64,000 bases of DNA from Buchnera aphidicola (Rhopalosiphum padi) (GTDB lineage Bacteria > Pseudomonadota > Gammaproteobacteria > Enterobacterales > Enterobacteriaceae). Location: positions 310,001-374,000 of the forward strand of contig NZ_CP034858.1 in NCBI RefSeq assembly GCF_005080845.1, written 5' to 3'. Of the stretch, positions 45,282 to 55,975 are shown piece by piece; position 1 is the stretch's first letter; every line of letters starts with the position of its first letter. The translations under genes and the position numbers were made by a program. The notes beneath the pieces are model-generated. The model saw only the letters and a program-made list of their open reading frames with translations, had not been told where the DNA came from and made no database searches.

Positions 45282-46235
45282 ATGAACATAAATATTATGT
45301 TAAAAAATAAAAAGAAAATTTTTTTTTCTATATTAGGAATATTATTCATATTAACACCAAGTAATTCTTATGCTTCTATATTAACTATATTTAAACCGTT
45401 AGGTTTTATTGCAGCAGCAATTGCACACAACGTCACTAAGGTAGAAGTAATTTTACCAGATGGAGCAACAGTACAAAATTACTATTTGCGACCATTAGAT
45501 CTAGTTAAAATAAAACATTCTGATGTTATAATTTTAATAGGAGATCAGATAGAACCTTTTTTTTTAAAAAAAGCAATAAATTACTTTAAAAAAAAAACTA
45601 TTGTATTAAGCGAAGTAAAAAGTATCAAGTTTCTTTTAACACATGATTTCAATTTTGAAAAAAGTAAAAAAAAACAAAAAAATACTTTACAAAATGAAAA
45701 AGAAATTAATAATATATCATATGATATGCATATATGGTTATCACCTCAAATTGCATTAGAATCAGCAATAGTTATACACGATATGTTATTAAAGTTAATT
45801 CCTCAAAAAAAAAATATTATAGAAAAAAATTTAAAGCATTTTAAATCATGTTTATCAAAAACTAATAAAGACATAAAAAAAAATATATCATCTATTAAAG
45901 AAAGAAAATATTTTACTTTTCATAACGCTTATAAATATTTTGAAAAATTTTATGGACTACATCCATTAGGAAGATTTACAAGATATCCTGGAATACAAAC
46001 AGGAGCTAAATATTTATATGAAATTAAAAAACAACTATTAAAAAAAAAAGCAAGATGTATTTTTACAGAACCACATCTTAATTCAAACATTATTGATGTT
46101 ATAACACGGGGAATAAATATTGAAAAAGGGAATCTTGATCTTTTTGGTATAGCTATTCCATTAGTACAAAATAGCTATGTAAATTTTCTTGTGAAATTGT
46201 CTAATCAATACATTAGCTGCTTAAAACATATTTAA
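45282..46235 (+). CDS. znuA: Zinc-binding periplasmic protein ZnuA, one metal ligand missing
   Basis: Periplasmic solute-binding protein of the cluster A-I (metal) type, 317 residues (E. coli 310). A signal peptide ends near NSYA/S at residue 31. Ligands His150 (YDMHIWLSP), His214 (FTFHNAY) and Asp286 (NLDLFG) match E. coli His143, His207 and Asp279. E. coli DGASEHDY, with ligand His60, is DGATVQNY here, so that His is Gln65 (codon CAA at 45474-45476). The histidine- and aspartate-rich loop before YDMH is replaced by a lysine-rich one. The fold is otherwise conserved. Zinc binding may be weakened or changed. Two ten-A runs (45588-45597 and 45805-45814) are in frame. mepM starts 10 bases later. 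Confidence 0.92.
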   Translation: MNINIMLKNKKKIFFSILGILFILTPSNSYASILTIFKPLGFIAAAIAHNVTKVEVILPDGATVQNYYLRPLDLVKIKHSDVIILIGDQIEPFFLKKAINYFKKKTIVLSEVKSIKFLLTHDFNFEKSKKKQKNTLQNEKEINNISYDMHIWLSPQIALESAIVIHDMLLKLIPQKKNIIEKNLKHFKSCLSKTNKDIKKNISSIKERKYFTFHNAYKYFEKFYGLHPLGRFTRYPGIQTGAKYLYEIKKQLLKKKARCIFTEPHLNSNIIDVITRGINIEKGNLDLFGIAIPLVQNSYVNFLVKLSNQYISCLKHI

Positions 46236-46245
46236 GGAAAAAAAA

Positions 46246-47493
46246 GTGCAGCAATTCTATAAAATAATTTTTCCATTTTTTCATGAAGATTTTTTTTATA
46301 AAATAATTAAAATTTTAATAAACATTATCCTTATAATAACTTTCATATCACTATCAAGTTGTAGTCTTTTAATAGATAAAAAAACATCTTTTTTAAATCA
46401 AAAAATTTTAAAGCAAAAAAAGGAATTCGGAAGATTAAAAAAAAATAAAGAATGTTTAAAAAATTATACGATATATAAAAATGTTATCTCTTATGGAGAT
46501 AGTATTAGTTTTTTATTAAAAAAATCAGGAGTAAAAATAAATGATATACTAAAATTAATAAAAATAGATAAAAATTTAAATAATATAAAAATTGGACAAA
46601 AAATTGATTGGAAAGTAAATAAATTTGGCAACTTAGTCAAATTAAAATGGTGTATTTCTGATTTTCAAAAAAAAATATACAAAAAATATAAAAATGAATT
46701 TAAATATATCAGATATGTATCTGATTCTATTTTAGAAAAAAAAAGTGTTTATATTAAAAAAAATTCTAATTTTTTTAAAAGTGCTTATCAATCAGGATTA
46801 AATCAATTTGAAATAAATAATGTTATCAAAGCAATAGAATGGCAAATTAATTTTCATAAATTAAATATTGGTAGTAAGTTTAATTTAATTTTTTTAAATA
46901 AAAAAACAAAGAATAAAAAAATATTATTAGGTGTAAAGTTAAATAACTTAGATAAAGAATATTTTGCAATAAAAGCATTTAATGGAAAATTCTATGACGT
47001 TAATGGTTTTAATGAATCAGAAAAACTTATAAATTTTTCATTTTTAAAAAAATATCGCATATCTTCTTCATTCAATTTACATCGTCTTAATCCAGTTACA
47101 CATCGTATTAGTCGTCATTTAGGGATAGATTTAGCCATGCCTCAAGGAACTCCTGTAATTGCTACTAGTAGTGGTAAAATCATAAAAGCACAATTTAATA
47201 AAATTGCAGGTTTTTACATTTCTTTAAAAAACAAGAATTATTATACAACTAGATATATGCATCTTAAAAAAATTCTAGTTAAAGTGGGTCAAAAAGTTAA
47301 AAAAGGTCAAAAAATAGCTTTGTCAGGTAATACTGGTCGTACTACTGGCCCACATTTACATTATGAAATTTGGATTAACAATCGTGCGATAAATCCTATA
47401 AAAGCAAAATGTATTTTTTCAAAACCTCTAACAAAAAGCGAGAGAATAAAGTATTTAAAAGAATCTAAAAAAATATTATTAAAATTAAAATAA
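46246..47493 (+). CDS. mepM: Murein DD-endopeptidase MepM (LytM/M23 family)
   Basis: Cleaves peptide cross-links so that new peptidoglycan can be inserted. It has 415 residues (E. coli 440). The start is a GTG at 46246, 8 bases after an AAGGAA ribosome-binding site placed directly on the znuA stop, so the two are coupled. It has one N-terminal hydrophobic segment (about 20-37), a LysM-like region ([15 protein letters not shown], about 80-115) and a C-terminal M23 domain with zinc ligands in [13 protein letters not shown] and HLHYEIW. The hydrophobic segment ends in LSSC (Cys39), a lipobox-like sequence not expected in MepM. The znuA-mepM order is as in E. coli. Confidence 0.93.
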   Translation: MQQFYKIIFPFFHEDFFYKIIKILINIILIITFISLSSCSLLIDKKTSFLNQKILKQKKEFGRLKKNKECLKNYTIYKNVISYGDSISFLLKKSGVKINDILKLIKIDKNLNNIKIGQKIDWKVNKFGNLVKLKWCISDFQKKIYKKYKNEFKYIRYVSDSILEKKSVYIKKNSNFFKSAYQSGLNQFEINNVIKAIEWQINFHKLNIGSKFNLIFLNKKTKNKKILLGVKLNNLDKEYFAIKAFNGKFYDVNGFNESEKLINFSFLKKYRISSSFNLHRLNPVTHRISRHLGIDLAMPQGTPVIATSSGKIIKAQFNKIAGFYISLKNKNYYTTRYMHLKKILVKVGQKVKKGQKIALSGNTGRTTGPHLHYEIWINNRAINPIKAKCIFSKPLTKSERIKYLKESKKILLKLK

Positions 47494-47523
47494 TTTATTT
47501 TTTTTATCCAAAAAAAAATATTT

Positions 47524-48969
47524 TTAATATATAACTCTTAAAATTCTACTAGTATTTGTTTTACCTATTTTTCCCATTATATCACCTTGAGTGACAATAA
47601 CTAAATCATTATTAAATAAATAATTCTTTTTACATAAAAGAATTATAGCTTCATTAGCAGCTTTAACGCCATCGTTTTTACTATCAAAATAAATAGGGAT
47701 AACGCCTCTATAAAGAGCAGTTAGATTTAAAGTTTTTTTATGTTTTGATAAAGCAAAAATAGGTAGTCCGGAAGTAATTCTAGATGTCATTAATGCTGTT
47801 TTTCCAGATTCAGTCATAGTAATAATTGCTGTAATTCCCTTTAAATGATTAGCAGCATACATTGACGACATAGCAATTGCTTCTTCAATATTTTGAAACT
47901 CTACATCAAGACGGTGTCTAGAAACATTAATACTAGGAACTTTTTCTGCTCCTTCACATACCTTAGCCATACTTATAATAGTTTCAGATGGATATTTACC
48001 AGATGCAGTTTCTGCAGAAAGCATGACTGCATCGCTACCATCTAATACAGCGTTTGCTACATCCATAACTTCCGCCCGAGTAGGTGATGGATTTAAAATC
48101 ATTGATTCCATCATTTGCGTTGCTGTAATTGCCACTTTATTTAATTTTCTAGCAGTTCTAATTAGTTTTTTTTGCATACCTACTAATTCAGCATCACCAA
48201 TTTCAACACCTAAATCTCCTCTAGCAATCATAATTGCATCTGAAGATAATATTATACTTTCTATGGAATTTTGATCAAATACTGCTTCAGCTCTTTCTAT
48301 TTTAGCTATAATTTTAGCATCACTACCAGATTTTTTTAATAACTCTCTAGCCTTTATTAAATCATTAGCACACCGAGGAAAAGATACAGCTAAATAATCT
48401 ACATCAATTTCAGCAGCAAGAATTATATCTTTTTTATCTTTTTCTGTTAGTGCATCTGCTGATAAACCACCACCTAATTTATTAATACCTTTATTGTTTG
48501 AAAGAACACCACCTATAATAACTTTTGTAAATATTTCAAATTTATTAATTTTTGTTACTTTCAATTGTATTTTTCCGTCATCTAACAACAAGATATCATT
48601 TACATTTAAATCATTTGGTAGTTTTTTATAATCAATTCCGACTCTTTCATTATTTCCATTTTGTTCGTTTAAATTTGCATCTAATATAAAAGTATTATTA
48701 ATTTTCAAAAAAATGTTATTTTTTTTAAATTTAGAAATTCTAATCTTTGGTCCTTGTAAATCACCTAATAAAGCAATATGACAGTTTAATTTAAACATTA
48801 TTTCTTTTGCTTTTTGTGCTCTTTGTTTATGTTCATCAGATGAACCATGAGAAAAATTTAAACGAAGAACATTTGCTCCAGATAGAATAATCTTTTCAAG
48901 ATTATTTGCTTGATCTGTAGACGGTCCTAAAGTTGCTACAATTTTCGTTCTTCTAACACGATTTAACAT
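47524..48969 (-). CDS. pykA: Pyruvate kinase (PykA type)
   Basis: Last step of glycolysis, making pyruvate and ATP. It has 481 residues, near the 480 of E. coli PykA (the PykF form is shorter), and its place between zwf and mepM is that of pykA. Motifs: [23 protein letters not shown], the catalytic lysine in [29 protein letters not shown] and the C-terminal effector domain. An AAGAGG site precedes the ATG. It is convergent with mepM (30-base gap). Confidence 0.96.
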   Translation of the reverse strand: MLNRVRRTKIVATLGPSTDQANNLEKIILSGANVLRLNFSHGSSDEHKQRAQKAKEIMFKLNCHIALLGDLQGPKIRISKFKKNNIFLKINNTFILDANLNEQNGNNERVGIDYKKLPNDLNVNDILLLDDGKIQLKVTKINKFEIFTKVIIGGVLSNNKGINKLGGGLSADALTEKDKKDIILAAEIDVDYLAVSFPRCANDLIKARELLKKSGSDAKIIAKIERAEAVFDQNSIESIILSSDAIMIARGDLGVEIGDAELVGMQKKLIRTARKLNKVAITATQMMESMILNPSPTRAEVMDVANAVLDGSDAVMLSAETASGKYPSETIISMAKVCEGAEKVPSINVSRHRLDVEFQNIEEAIAMSSMYAANHLKGITAIITMTESGKTALMTSRITSGLPIFALSKHKKTLNLTALYRGVIPIYFDSKNDGVKAANEAIILLCKKNYLFNNDLVIVTQGDIMGKIGKTNTSRILRVIY

Positions 48970-49244
48970 AAAAAAACCTCTTTATTTTTATTAATTATAT
49001 ATAGTTTTAACTTTTAAAAAGTTAATGGAAATATAAAAGAAGAAGAAATTTAATAATATATTTTTAATAAAATTATAAAAACCCAAATAAGTATGTGAAA
49101 TATTCATTTATATTTTTTTGTTTATTTAGTAAAATTAATAAAAATAGTTTTGTTAAAAAATATTTTAACACTAAAAATGTTATTTTAAATAATATATATT
49201 TTAACATATAAATATTTTTAAAATTAAAATTTGAAGAGAAAATT

Positions 49245-50714
49245 ATGATTATAGAAACCAATCAAGCTTGCGATCTAGTTATTTTTGGAACAAAAGGAGA
49301 TTTAGCAAGAAGAAAATTATTACCAGCTTTATACAAATTAGAAAAATCTCAAAAAATACATCCAGATACACGTATAATTGGTGCAGGTCGTGCTGATTGG
49401 AATACAGAAGACTATATAAAAGTAGTAAAAAAAGCAATAACAGATTTTTTAAATGAAAAAATTGATCAAAATATTTGGAAAAAATTAAGTTCACGTTTAA
49501 ATTTTTTTAACATTGATGTATTTAAAGATCTTTATTTCTTAGAATTAAAAAAAATATTAAATGCAAAAAAAAATATTTTTATATATTACTGTGCGGTTCC
49601 TCCAAATACATTTAACGCTATTTTTAAAGGATTAGGGAAAGTAAATTTAAATTCTTTGCCATCAAGAATAATAATAGAAAAACCATTAGGAGTATCTTTA
49701 GAAACCTCGAAAAAAATTAACAAACAAATTTCTAAATATTTTTTAGAATCACAAATCTTTCGAATTGATCACTATCTTGGAAAAGAATCGATATTAAATC
49801 TTCTCGCATTACGTTTCTCAAATTCATTTTTTTTTCATAGTTGGGACAACAAAATTATTGATCATATTCAAATCACTGTATCTGAAGAAGTTGGTATTGA
49901 AAATAGATGGAATTATTTTGATCAAATGGGACAAACACGAGATATGGTGCAAAATCATCTTCTACAAATTCTTACAATTATTTCTATGGATCAACCAAAA
50001 AATATTACACCTGAAGATATAAGAAATGAAAAATTAAAAATACTTCGTTCTCTTAAAAAAATTGATTTAAATGAAATAAATATTAAAACCGCACGAGGTC
50101 AGTATACATCTGGTATTATAAATGGTAAAAAAGTACCTTCTTATGTAGAAGAGAATGGAGCAAACAAAGGTAGTAAAACAGAAACATTCGTTTCAATTAA
50201 AGTTGATATCGATAACGATCGATGGTTTGGAGTTCCCTTTTATTTAAGAACAGGTAAACGTTTAGCATCTAAATACTCTGAAATAGTCATTGTCTTTAAA
50301 AAAATGTCTAAGAACTTATTTCAAGAATTTAATGAAAATTTATCACCTAACAAATTAATTATACGTCTAGAACCTAATGAAGGTATTAAAATAGAATTTT
50401 TAAATAAAGTACCAGGACTTAATAGAGAATATGAATTAAAAAGTGACAAAATGGAATGTAACTATACAAATAACACTGAAAATTTTGTTGATGCCTATGA
50501 AAGACTGTTATTTGAAAGTATGAGAGGAATACAATCATTATTTGTATCTCGAGATGAAGTAGAAGAAGCATGGAAATGGATTGATCCCATAATAAATGCT
50601 TGGAAAAAAACAAACACAAGTACTGTACAGTTATACAAATCTGGCACATGGGGGCCAAAAAATTCGGACTCACTTATTATGCGAGATGGTCGATTTTGGG
50701 AAACATTTAATTAA
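49245..50714 (+). CDS. zwf: Glucose-6-phosphate 1-dehydrogenase
   Basis: First step of the oxidative pentose-phosphate pathway, producing NADPH. It has 489 residues (E. coli 491). The start IIETNQACDLVIFGTKGDLA aligns with the family. The NADP motif is FGTKGDLARRK, EKPLG follows, and the catalytic site is RIDHYLGKE. DAYERLLFESMRG and FYLRTGKRL are further signatures. It works with pgl at 12.7 kb. It is divergent from pykA across 275 bases that hold a TTAACTTTT / AAAAGTTAA symmetric element (49007-49025) and no gene. Confidence 0.97.
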   Translation: MIIETNQACDLVIFGTKGDLARRKLLPALYKLEKSQKIHPDTRIIGAGRADWNTEDYIKVVKKAITDFLNEKIDQNIWKKLSSRLNFFNIDVFKDLYFLELKKILNAKKNIFIYYCAVPPNTFNAIFKGLGKVNLNSLPSRIIIEKPLGVSLETSKKINKQISKYFLESQIFRIDHYLGKESILNLLALRFSNSFFFHSWDNKIIDHIQITVSEEVGIENRWNYFDQMGQTRDMVQNHLLQILTIISMDQPKNITPEDIRNEKLKILRSLKKIDLNEINIKTARGQYTSGIINGKKVPSYVEENGANKGSKTETFVSIKVDIDNDRWFGVPFYLRTGKRLASKYSEIVIVFKKMSKNLFQEFNENLSPNKLIIRLEPNEGIKIEFLNKVPGLNREYELKSDKMECNYTNNTENFVDAYERLLFESMRGIQSLFVSRDEVEEAWKWIDPIINAWKKTNTSTVQLYKSGTWGPKNSDSLIMRDGRFWETFN

Positions 50715-50854
50715 AAATCAATTCTAAATAATTTATCTATCTTGACTTAATTAAGAAAATTATGTTAGCTTAAAAAAAATATTTTTACATTTTCTTTAAT
50801 TAAATTCTTTTTTAATTAAAACTATTTTATCTAAATTGAGGAAGATAATATCTT

Positions 50855-51733
50855 ATGATACGTATTATTCTTTTCTTATTAACTAATTTAGCAGTTATGT
50901 CAACATTCAGTCTAATTCTTGCTTTAACAGGAATTCAGTCTGAAAGTATTTATGGTTTGTTGATTATGTCAAGTCTATTTGGTTTTAGTGGATCTATCTT
51001 ATCACTTATGATGTCTAAATGGATTGCATTACGTTCTGTAAATGGTAAAATCATCAATCATCCCAGTAATGAAACAGAACATTGGTTAATCGATACAATT
51101 CGTCAACAATCTATAAAAAAAAATATCATTATGCCACAAATAGCAATATATGAAGCTGCCGATATTAATGCATTTGCTACAGGTGCTCGTCGTAATTCAG
51201 CGTTAATTGCCATTTCAACAGGATTGTTAGAAAATATGACACGTAACGAGGCAGAAGCAGTAATTGCTCATGAAATTAGTCATATTTCAAATGGTGATAT
51301 GATTACGATGACTTTAGTACAAGGTGTTGTTAATACTTTCGTAATTTTTATATCTCGTATTCTTTCTCAAGCATTAAGCAACTTGTTATCAAGTAATCGA
51401 AATGAAGATAATGAAGATGGGAAAGATTCGTTTTTATTTTTTTTAATTTCTACGTTTTTAGAAATAATTTTTGGTGTACTTGCAAGTATTATTACTATGT
51501 GGTTTTCTAGAAATCGAGAATTTTATGCTGATGCAAGTTCGGCAAAATTAGTTGGTCGAGAAAAAATGATTTCTGCTTTAAATCGTTTAAAATCAAGTCA
51601 TGAACCTCAAGAATCAGATAGTATAATCGCGTTTTGCATTAATGGAAAATCTAACTCATTTATAGAATTATTCGCCTCTCATCCTTCTTTAGAAAAAAGA
51701 ATACAGGCTCTAAATAATAAAAAATATATGTAG
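50855..51733 (+). CDS. htpX: Membrane protease HtpX
   Basis: Zinc metalloprotease of the inner membrane that degrades misfolded membrane proteins, with FtsH. It has 292 residues (E. coli 293). The zinc motif is His139 and His143 in AHEISH, with the third ligand in [13 protein letters not shown]. Two N-terminal spans (about 1-55) and two after the zinc motif (about 155-180 and 195-215) are seen. GAGGAAG upstream is a good ribosome-binding site. In E. coli it is heat-shock and Cpx controlled; no sigma-32 promoter could be picked out here. Confidence 0.96.
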   Translation: MIRIILFLLTNLAVMSTFSLILALTGIQSESIYGLLIMSSLFGFSGSILSLMMSKWIALRSVNGKIINHPSNETEHWLIDTIRQQSIKKNIIMPQIAIYEAADINAFATGARRNSALIAISTGLLENMTRNEAEAVIAHEISHISNGDMITMTLVQGVVNTFVIFISRILSQALSNLLSSNRNEDNEDGKDSFLFFLISTFLEIIFGVLASIITMWFSRNREFYADASSAKLVGREKMISALNRLKSSHEPQESDSIIAFCINGKSNSFIELFASHPSLEKRIQALNNKKYM

Positions 51734-52470
51734 TAGTATATATCAAAAACCTAAAAATATTATCTCTCTTAGTAGAACACTTTTCTATTAAGAGATAAAA
51801 TTTCTAAAATCTACGGTTTCAAGTAATCATTTAAACTTGTTTTTTAATATAAAAATGTTTATAATAAAAATATTAGCAAAACTTTTCTTAAATTTCTTAA
51901 ATTCATATCTTATAAAAATCATTAACTTCTATTTTCTATAATAGACAAAAAATTAATAAATTTTATTAAGAAAATAAATCAAACTAAATTTTAAAATTTA
52001 TAAAAATTAAAAAAAATAGCAGTTAAAAATAAGTTTCTTCGTATTATGTTTGAGTTTGAGAAAAAATATTAAAAAAAACAATTAAAAAAATAAAAAAAAA
52101 TAACAATTAAATAAAAAAAATTAGCAGAAAACAATATAATTTGTGTACAAAAAAATATTTTTTACTAAAAATTTATCCATATTTAAAAAAATACTTTTTT
52201 TGAAATAAAAAAAGTTATTAATAAATATTTATCAAATTTAAAATAAAATCTTTACTTCTCTATAACTTAACTAAACATAATAACTTCTAACTTCACAAAA
52301 ATTAAGTCTCGCAGAATCTATTTAATCAGACATGGTCCATATTTTGTCTCAACTATTTTTTAATTTTCTTGATATAATAAAATATTATATAATCTCAAAT
52401 TATATTATATCTTAGATGTTTAGATATATTAAATATTGGGCTGTCCTATTTTTTTTACGGAGTTTTTCTG
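51734..52470. other. 737-base gene-free spacer between htpX and yoaE
   Basis: The longest non-coding stretch in the window. After the htpX hairpin it is A/T-rich with long A runs around 52060-52125 and no frame or protein remnant that I recognise on either strand. In E. coli the interval between htpX and yoaE carries, among others, cspC; I looked for the cold-shock motif and saw none. The right end (52260-52470) is a little less monotonous, has a small AGACA / TGTCT symmetric element (about 52328-52349), and must hold the yoaE promoter and leader. Confidence 0.55.
51765..51795 (+). terminator. Hairpin after htpX, probable terminator
   Basis: TCTCTTAGTAG (51765-51775) pairs with CTATTAAGAGA (51785-51795) through 11 bp with one G-T pair and a nine-base loop. 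It lies 31 bases after the htpX stop. The tract after it (TAAAATTTCT) is only moderately T-rich, so termination may be incomplete. Confidence 0.65.
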
Positions 52471-54045
52471 ATGGAGTTTTTTTTAGACCCGTCAATCTGG
52501 GCCGGCTTGTTAACGTTAGTTATTTTGGAAGTGGTATTAGGGATTGATAATTTAATATTTGTAGCAATTTTATCAGAAAAATTACCTCCTAATCAAAGAG
52601 ATAAAGCACGTTTAATTGGTTTAGGACTAGCTTTAATTATGCGATTAGCATTATTATCATTGATATCTTGGGTGGTAACACTTACTTCTCCTATTGTTAG
52701 TAATAATTTTTTTTCTTTATCAATACGTGATTTAATATTACTTATTGGCGGCTTATTTCTTTTATTTAAAGCTACAATTGAATTACATGAAAGACTAGAA
52801 AATAAAGAACACGAAAGCGCAGAAAACAAAAATTATGCTAGTTTTTGGGCCGTAGTAATTCAAATAGTTGTATTAGATGCTGTTTTTTCCTTAGATGCGA
52901 TAATTACAGCAGTTGGAATGGTAAATCAATTATTAATTATGATGATAGCAGTTATACTAGCTACAATATTAATGTTATTAGCGTCAAAAGCATTGACAAA
53001 CTTTATTAATATTCATCAAACTGTAGTGGTACTATGTCTTAGTTTTTTATTAATGATTGGTTTTAGTTTAGTTGCAGAGGCGCTAAAATTTTATATTCCA
53101 AAGGGCTATTTATATGCAGCAATAGGTTTTTCTATTTTAATCGAAATTTTTAATCAAATTGCTCGTCATAATTTTATGAAAAATCAATCTAGAAAACCCA
53201 TGAGACAAAGAGCAGCTGAAGCAATTTTACGTCTAATGATAAGAGAAAAAAACAAAAGTAAAAAAAGAATAAAAATTGATAACAAAGAAGAAATAGCACT
53301 ATCATCTTCCTTAGAAGCTGAATCTTTTAAAGATGAAGAAAAATATATGATTAATGGAGTTCTTACTTTAGCTGGTCGATCTATTAAAAGTATTATGACT
53401 CCACGAAGTAATATATCTTGGGTAAATACAGAAAAAAAAATTAATGAAATTCGATTACAATTATTAGATACACCTCATAGCTTATTTCCTGTTTGCAAAG
53501 GTGAATTAGATGAAATTATAGGTATTGTACGAGCTAAAGAACTATTAGTTGCCATTGAAAAAAATATAGACGTTTACAAATTTGCTTCTCAAATACCACC
53601 TATTATAATACCAGATACTCTTGATCCTATAAATTTACTTGGAGTACTGCGTAGAGCTCAAGGTAGTTTTGTAATTGTAAGTAATGAATTCGGTGTCGTT
53701 CAAGGATTAATTACACCTTTAGATGTTTTAGAGGCTATAGCAGGCGAATTTCCAGACGCAGATGAAACTCCAGATATTATAAAAGAACAAAATAGTTGGC
53801 TAGTTAAAGGAGAAACAGATTTGCATTCTTTACAACAATTACTTAATACTAAAGAACTAATTAAAGAAGACGACTGTGCTTCTTTAGGCGGATTATTAAT
53901 TTCTCAAAAAGGTCAATTACCGCTTCCAGGAGAAACAATTTATATTAATTCTTTTTCTTTTCATATTGTTAAAGCTACAGAATATCGTATTGATTTAGTT
54001 AGGATAACTAGAAATCAAGATATAAATAAAGAGTTTTCTCAGTAA
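52471..54045 (+). CDS. yoaE: TerC-family membrane protein with CBS and CorC/HlyC domains (YoaE)
   Basis: 524 residues (E. coli YoaE 518). The N-terminal TerC domain (about 1-240) has about seven membrane spans with conserved acidic motifs [16 protein letters not shown] and [17 protein letters not shown]. Two CBS domains follow at about 300-420 ([27 protein letters not shown]), then a CorC/HlyC-type domain to the end. TerC proteins are linked to metal-ion (often manganese) export, sometimes to metal-loading of secreted enzymes; the substrate of YoaE is not known. ACGGAG is the ribosome-binding site. It is well conserved here, which argues for an important role. Confidence 0.92.
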   Translation: MEFFLDPSIWAGLLTLVILEVVLGIDNLIFVAILSEKLPPNQRDKARLIGLGLALIMRLALLSLISWVVTLTSPIVSNNFFSLSIRDLILLIGGLFLLFKATIELHERLENKEHESAENKNYASFWAVVIQIVVLDAVFSLDAIITAVGMVNQLLIMMIAVILATILMLLASKALTNFINIHQTVVVLCLSFLLMIGFSLVAEALKFYIPKGYLYAAIGFSILIEIFNQIARHNFMKNQSRKPMRQRAAEAILRLMIREKNKSKKRIKIDNKEEIALSSSLEAESFKDEEKYMINGVLTLAGRSIKSIMTPRSNISWVNTEKKINEIRLQLLDTPHSLFPVCKGELDEIIGIVRAKELLVAIEKNIDVYKFASQIPPIIIPDTLDPINLLGVLRRAQGSFVIVSNEFGVVQGLITPLDVLEAIAGEFPDADETPDIIKEQNSWLVKGETDLHSLQQLLNTKELIKEDDCASLGGLLISQKGQLPLPGETIYINSFSFHIVKATEYRIDLVRITRNQDINKEFSQ

Positions 54046-54092
54046 TTTTTTATTTAAACAAAATTTTTTATTCAATTTATTTTGAGCAAGGT

Positions 54093-54758
54093 ATGTCTGA
54101 TATAATTTTAGCCATTGATACTTCTATTGATTGTTGTTCAGTTGCTATATACAAAAAAAAAACCATTTATTCGTTATCAGAAAACTGTAAAAAAGAACAC
54201 ACTATAAAAATATTACCAATGATTCAAAAGGTATTAATAAATGCAAAAATTACACTGAAAGATTTAAATTATGTAGCTTTTGCAAAAGGACCAGGAAAAT
54301 TTACTGGAATACGTATTTCAATAGGAGTTGCACAAAGTTTATCCCTAAGTTTAAAAATACCTATATTTGGTATTTCAACTTTATCTATTTTAGCCGAAAA
54401 AGCATGGCGAAAATATAAAAAAAAGAAGATATTAGTAGCGATGAATGCAAAAATAGGCCAAGTGTACTGGGGTGCATATATTAGAAATAGTGTTTTATTA
54501 TGGACAGGAGAAGAAACAGAATCTTTAATTAAAATAAATGAAATAGAAGATAAAATCAAAAAATTTCAAAAAAATTGGATATTAATTGGTAACGGATGGG
54601 AAAAAATCAAATGGAAAAAGTCTTTAAAATTAGAAAAAAAAGAAGTTTTATATCCTAATGCAAAAGATATTATTCCGTTTTGTTTGTTGAAAATTAAAAA
54701 CCAAGAGTTTTTACATTTTACTAAAATAAGTAATAATTATTTAGATAATTTATTTTAA
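54093..54758 (+). CDS. tsaB: tRNA threonylcarbamoyladenosine synthesis protein TsaB
   Basis: Non-catalytic partner of TsaD in making t6A37 of ANN-decoding tRNAs; an ASKHA-fold protein. It has 221 residues (E. coli 231). The start ILAIDTSIDCCSVAI and the motif GPGKFTGIRISIGVAQ are typical. A ten-A run at 54153-54162 stays in frame. An AAGGT site lies next to the ATG. It is convergent with minE, separated by a strong hairpin. Confidence 0.93.
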   Translation: MSDIILAIDTSIDCCSVAIYKKKTIYSLSENCKKEHTIKILPMIQKVLINAKITLKDLNYVAFAKGPGKFTGIRISIGVAQSLSLSLKIPIFGISTLSILAEKAWRKYKKKKILVAMNAKIGQVYWGAYIRNSVLLWTGEETESLIKINEIEDKIKKFQKNWILIGNGWEKIKWKKSLKLEKKEVLYPNAKDIIPFCLLKIKNQEFLHFTKISNNYLDNLF

Positions 54759-54771
54759 AATTATTTGAAAA

Positions 54772-54817
54772 TTAAAAAAATCAATACTGAAGTATTAAAT
54801 ATAATTCAGTATTGATT
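54772..54817 (-). terminator. Terminator of minCDE
   Basis: AATCAATACTGAA / TTCAGTATTGATT (54779-54791 with 54805-54817) is a perfect 13-bp stem with a 13-base loop. On the minus strand it continues directly into a T-rich tract (seven T counting the stem end), so it is a proper terminator for minCDE. It lies 66 bases after the minE stop. It may also stop tsaB transcription coming the other way. Confidence 0.88.
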
Positions 54818-54883
54818 ATATATTTAATTTGATAAAATGTTTATATAAATTTAATAAAATTTTTTATTAATTATTTTAAAAAC

Positions 54884-55135
54884 TTAATCAGGTAAAACAA
54901 TATTTAATTCTAATACAGAAATATCTTCATTTTTTTGTTCTAACTGTATTGTAACCATATGAGGATCTATATTTACATATTTACAAATTACAGAAAGTAT
55001 TTCACGTTTTAACTGTGGCAAGTAATCTGGTTCACTTTTAAATTTTCTTTGTTCTGCAACAATTATTTGTAATCTTTCTTTTGCAACATGAGCTGTGTTT
55101 TTGTTCCGGGATAAAAAAAAGTCTAATAAAGCCAT
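54884..55135 (-). CDS. minE: Cell division topological specificity factor MinE
   Basis: 83 residues (E. coli 88). The N-terminal membrane and MinD-binding part is [22 protein letters not shown], split as [10 protein letters not shown] and [10 protein letters not shown]; the C-terminal dimerisation domain has [12 protein letters not shown]. It stimulates MinD ATPase and drives the pole-to-pole oscillation that keeps the division site central. It starts 2 bases after the minD stop, so the two are coupled. Last gene of minCDE. Confidence 0.95.
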   Translation of the reverse strand: MALLDFFLSRNKNTAHVAKERLQIIVAEQRKFKSEPDYLPQLKREILSVICKYVNIDPHMVTIQLEQKNEDISVLELNIVLPD

Positions 55136-55137
55136 AC

Positions 55138-55950
55138 CTATCTCCCGAATAAACGTCGTAAAAAACTTTTTTTTTCTTCTTCAATAAAACGGAATTTATG
55201 ATTTTCTCCTAATAATCTATTAACTGTGTCAAAATAAGCATTTCCTGCATTAGAAGTTTGATCTAAAATAATAGATTCACCTTGATTAGATGCTCGTAAA
55301 ACAGAAGCATCTTCTGGAATTACACCAATAATTGGTATACGCAGTATTTCTAAAACATCTTTCATGCTTAACATTTCTCCTTTTTTAACACGTGTCGGAT
55401 TATAACGTGTTAATAAAAGATATTCCTTTATAGGAGTTATATTTTGTTCAGATCTTCTTGATTTAGATGATATAATACCCAAGATTCTATCAGAATCTCG
55501 AACTGAAGACACCTCTGGATTAGTAGTCACAATAGCTTCATCTGCAAAATATATCGCTAAAATAGCACCAGTTTCAATTCCTGCAGGTGAATCACAAATG
55601 ATAAAATCAAATTCCATTTTTATAAGTTGATTTAAAACTTTTTCTACTCCTGAATACGTTAATGATTCCTTATCTCTAGTTTGTGATGCTGGTAAAATAA
55701 ATAAATTATTTGTTTTTTTATCTTTAATCAAAGCTTGCTGAATTTTAGCATCACCTTGAATAACATTAACAAAATCATATACTACTCTACGCTCACATCC
55801 CATTATTAAATCTAAATTTCTTAATCCTATATCAAAATCTATAACAACTGTTTTTTTCCCTTTTTGTGCTAAACCGGTTGCAATAGCAGCACTTGAAGTG
55901 GTTTTACCTACACCTCCTTTCCCTGAAGTAACTACAATAATCCGTGTCAT
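55138..55950 (-). CDS. minD: Septum site-determining ATPase MinD
   Basis: 270 residues, the E. coli length. The deviant Walker A is GKGGVGKTT (residues 10-18), switch I/II regions are [10 protein letters not shown] and CDSPAGIE, and the C-terminal membrane-targeting amphipathic helix is [13 protein letters not shown]. It recruits MinC to the membrane and is displaced by MinE. Middle gene of minC-minD-minE, 25 bases after minC. Confidence 0.97.
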   Translation of the reverse strand: MTRIIVVTSGKGGVGKTTSSAAIATGLAQKGKKTVVIDFDIGLRNLDLIMGCERRVVYDFVNVIQGDAKIQQALIKDKKTNNLFILPASQTRDKESLTYSGVEKVLNQLIKMEFDFIICDSPAGIETGAILAIYFADEAIVTTNPEVSSVRDSDRILGIISSKSRRSEQNITPIKEYLLLTRYNPTRVKKGEMLSMKDVLEILRIPIIGVIPEDASVLRASNQGESIILDQTSNAGNAYFDTVNRLLGENHKFRFIEEEKKSFLRRLFGR

Positions 55951-55975
55951 ATAAAAATTTCCTAAAAAAACAGAC

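Noticed and set aside
49073-49261. 62-codon minus-strand frame upstream of zwf
   Set aside because: It is low-complexity, rich in Phe, Leu, Ile and Lys, overlaps the zwf start and has no ribosome-binding site; a composition artefact.
52260-52470. Possible manganese (yybP-ykoY) riboswitch before the TerC-family gene yoaE
   Set aside because: The conserved loop sequences are not present, and only weak short stems can be drawn.
51734-52470. Remnant of cspC
   Set aside because: The cold-shock motif (KWFN, GFGFI) could not be found in any frame of the interval.
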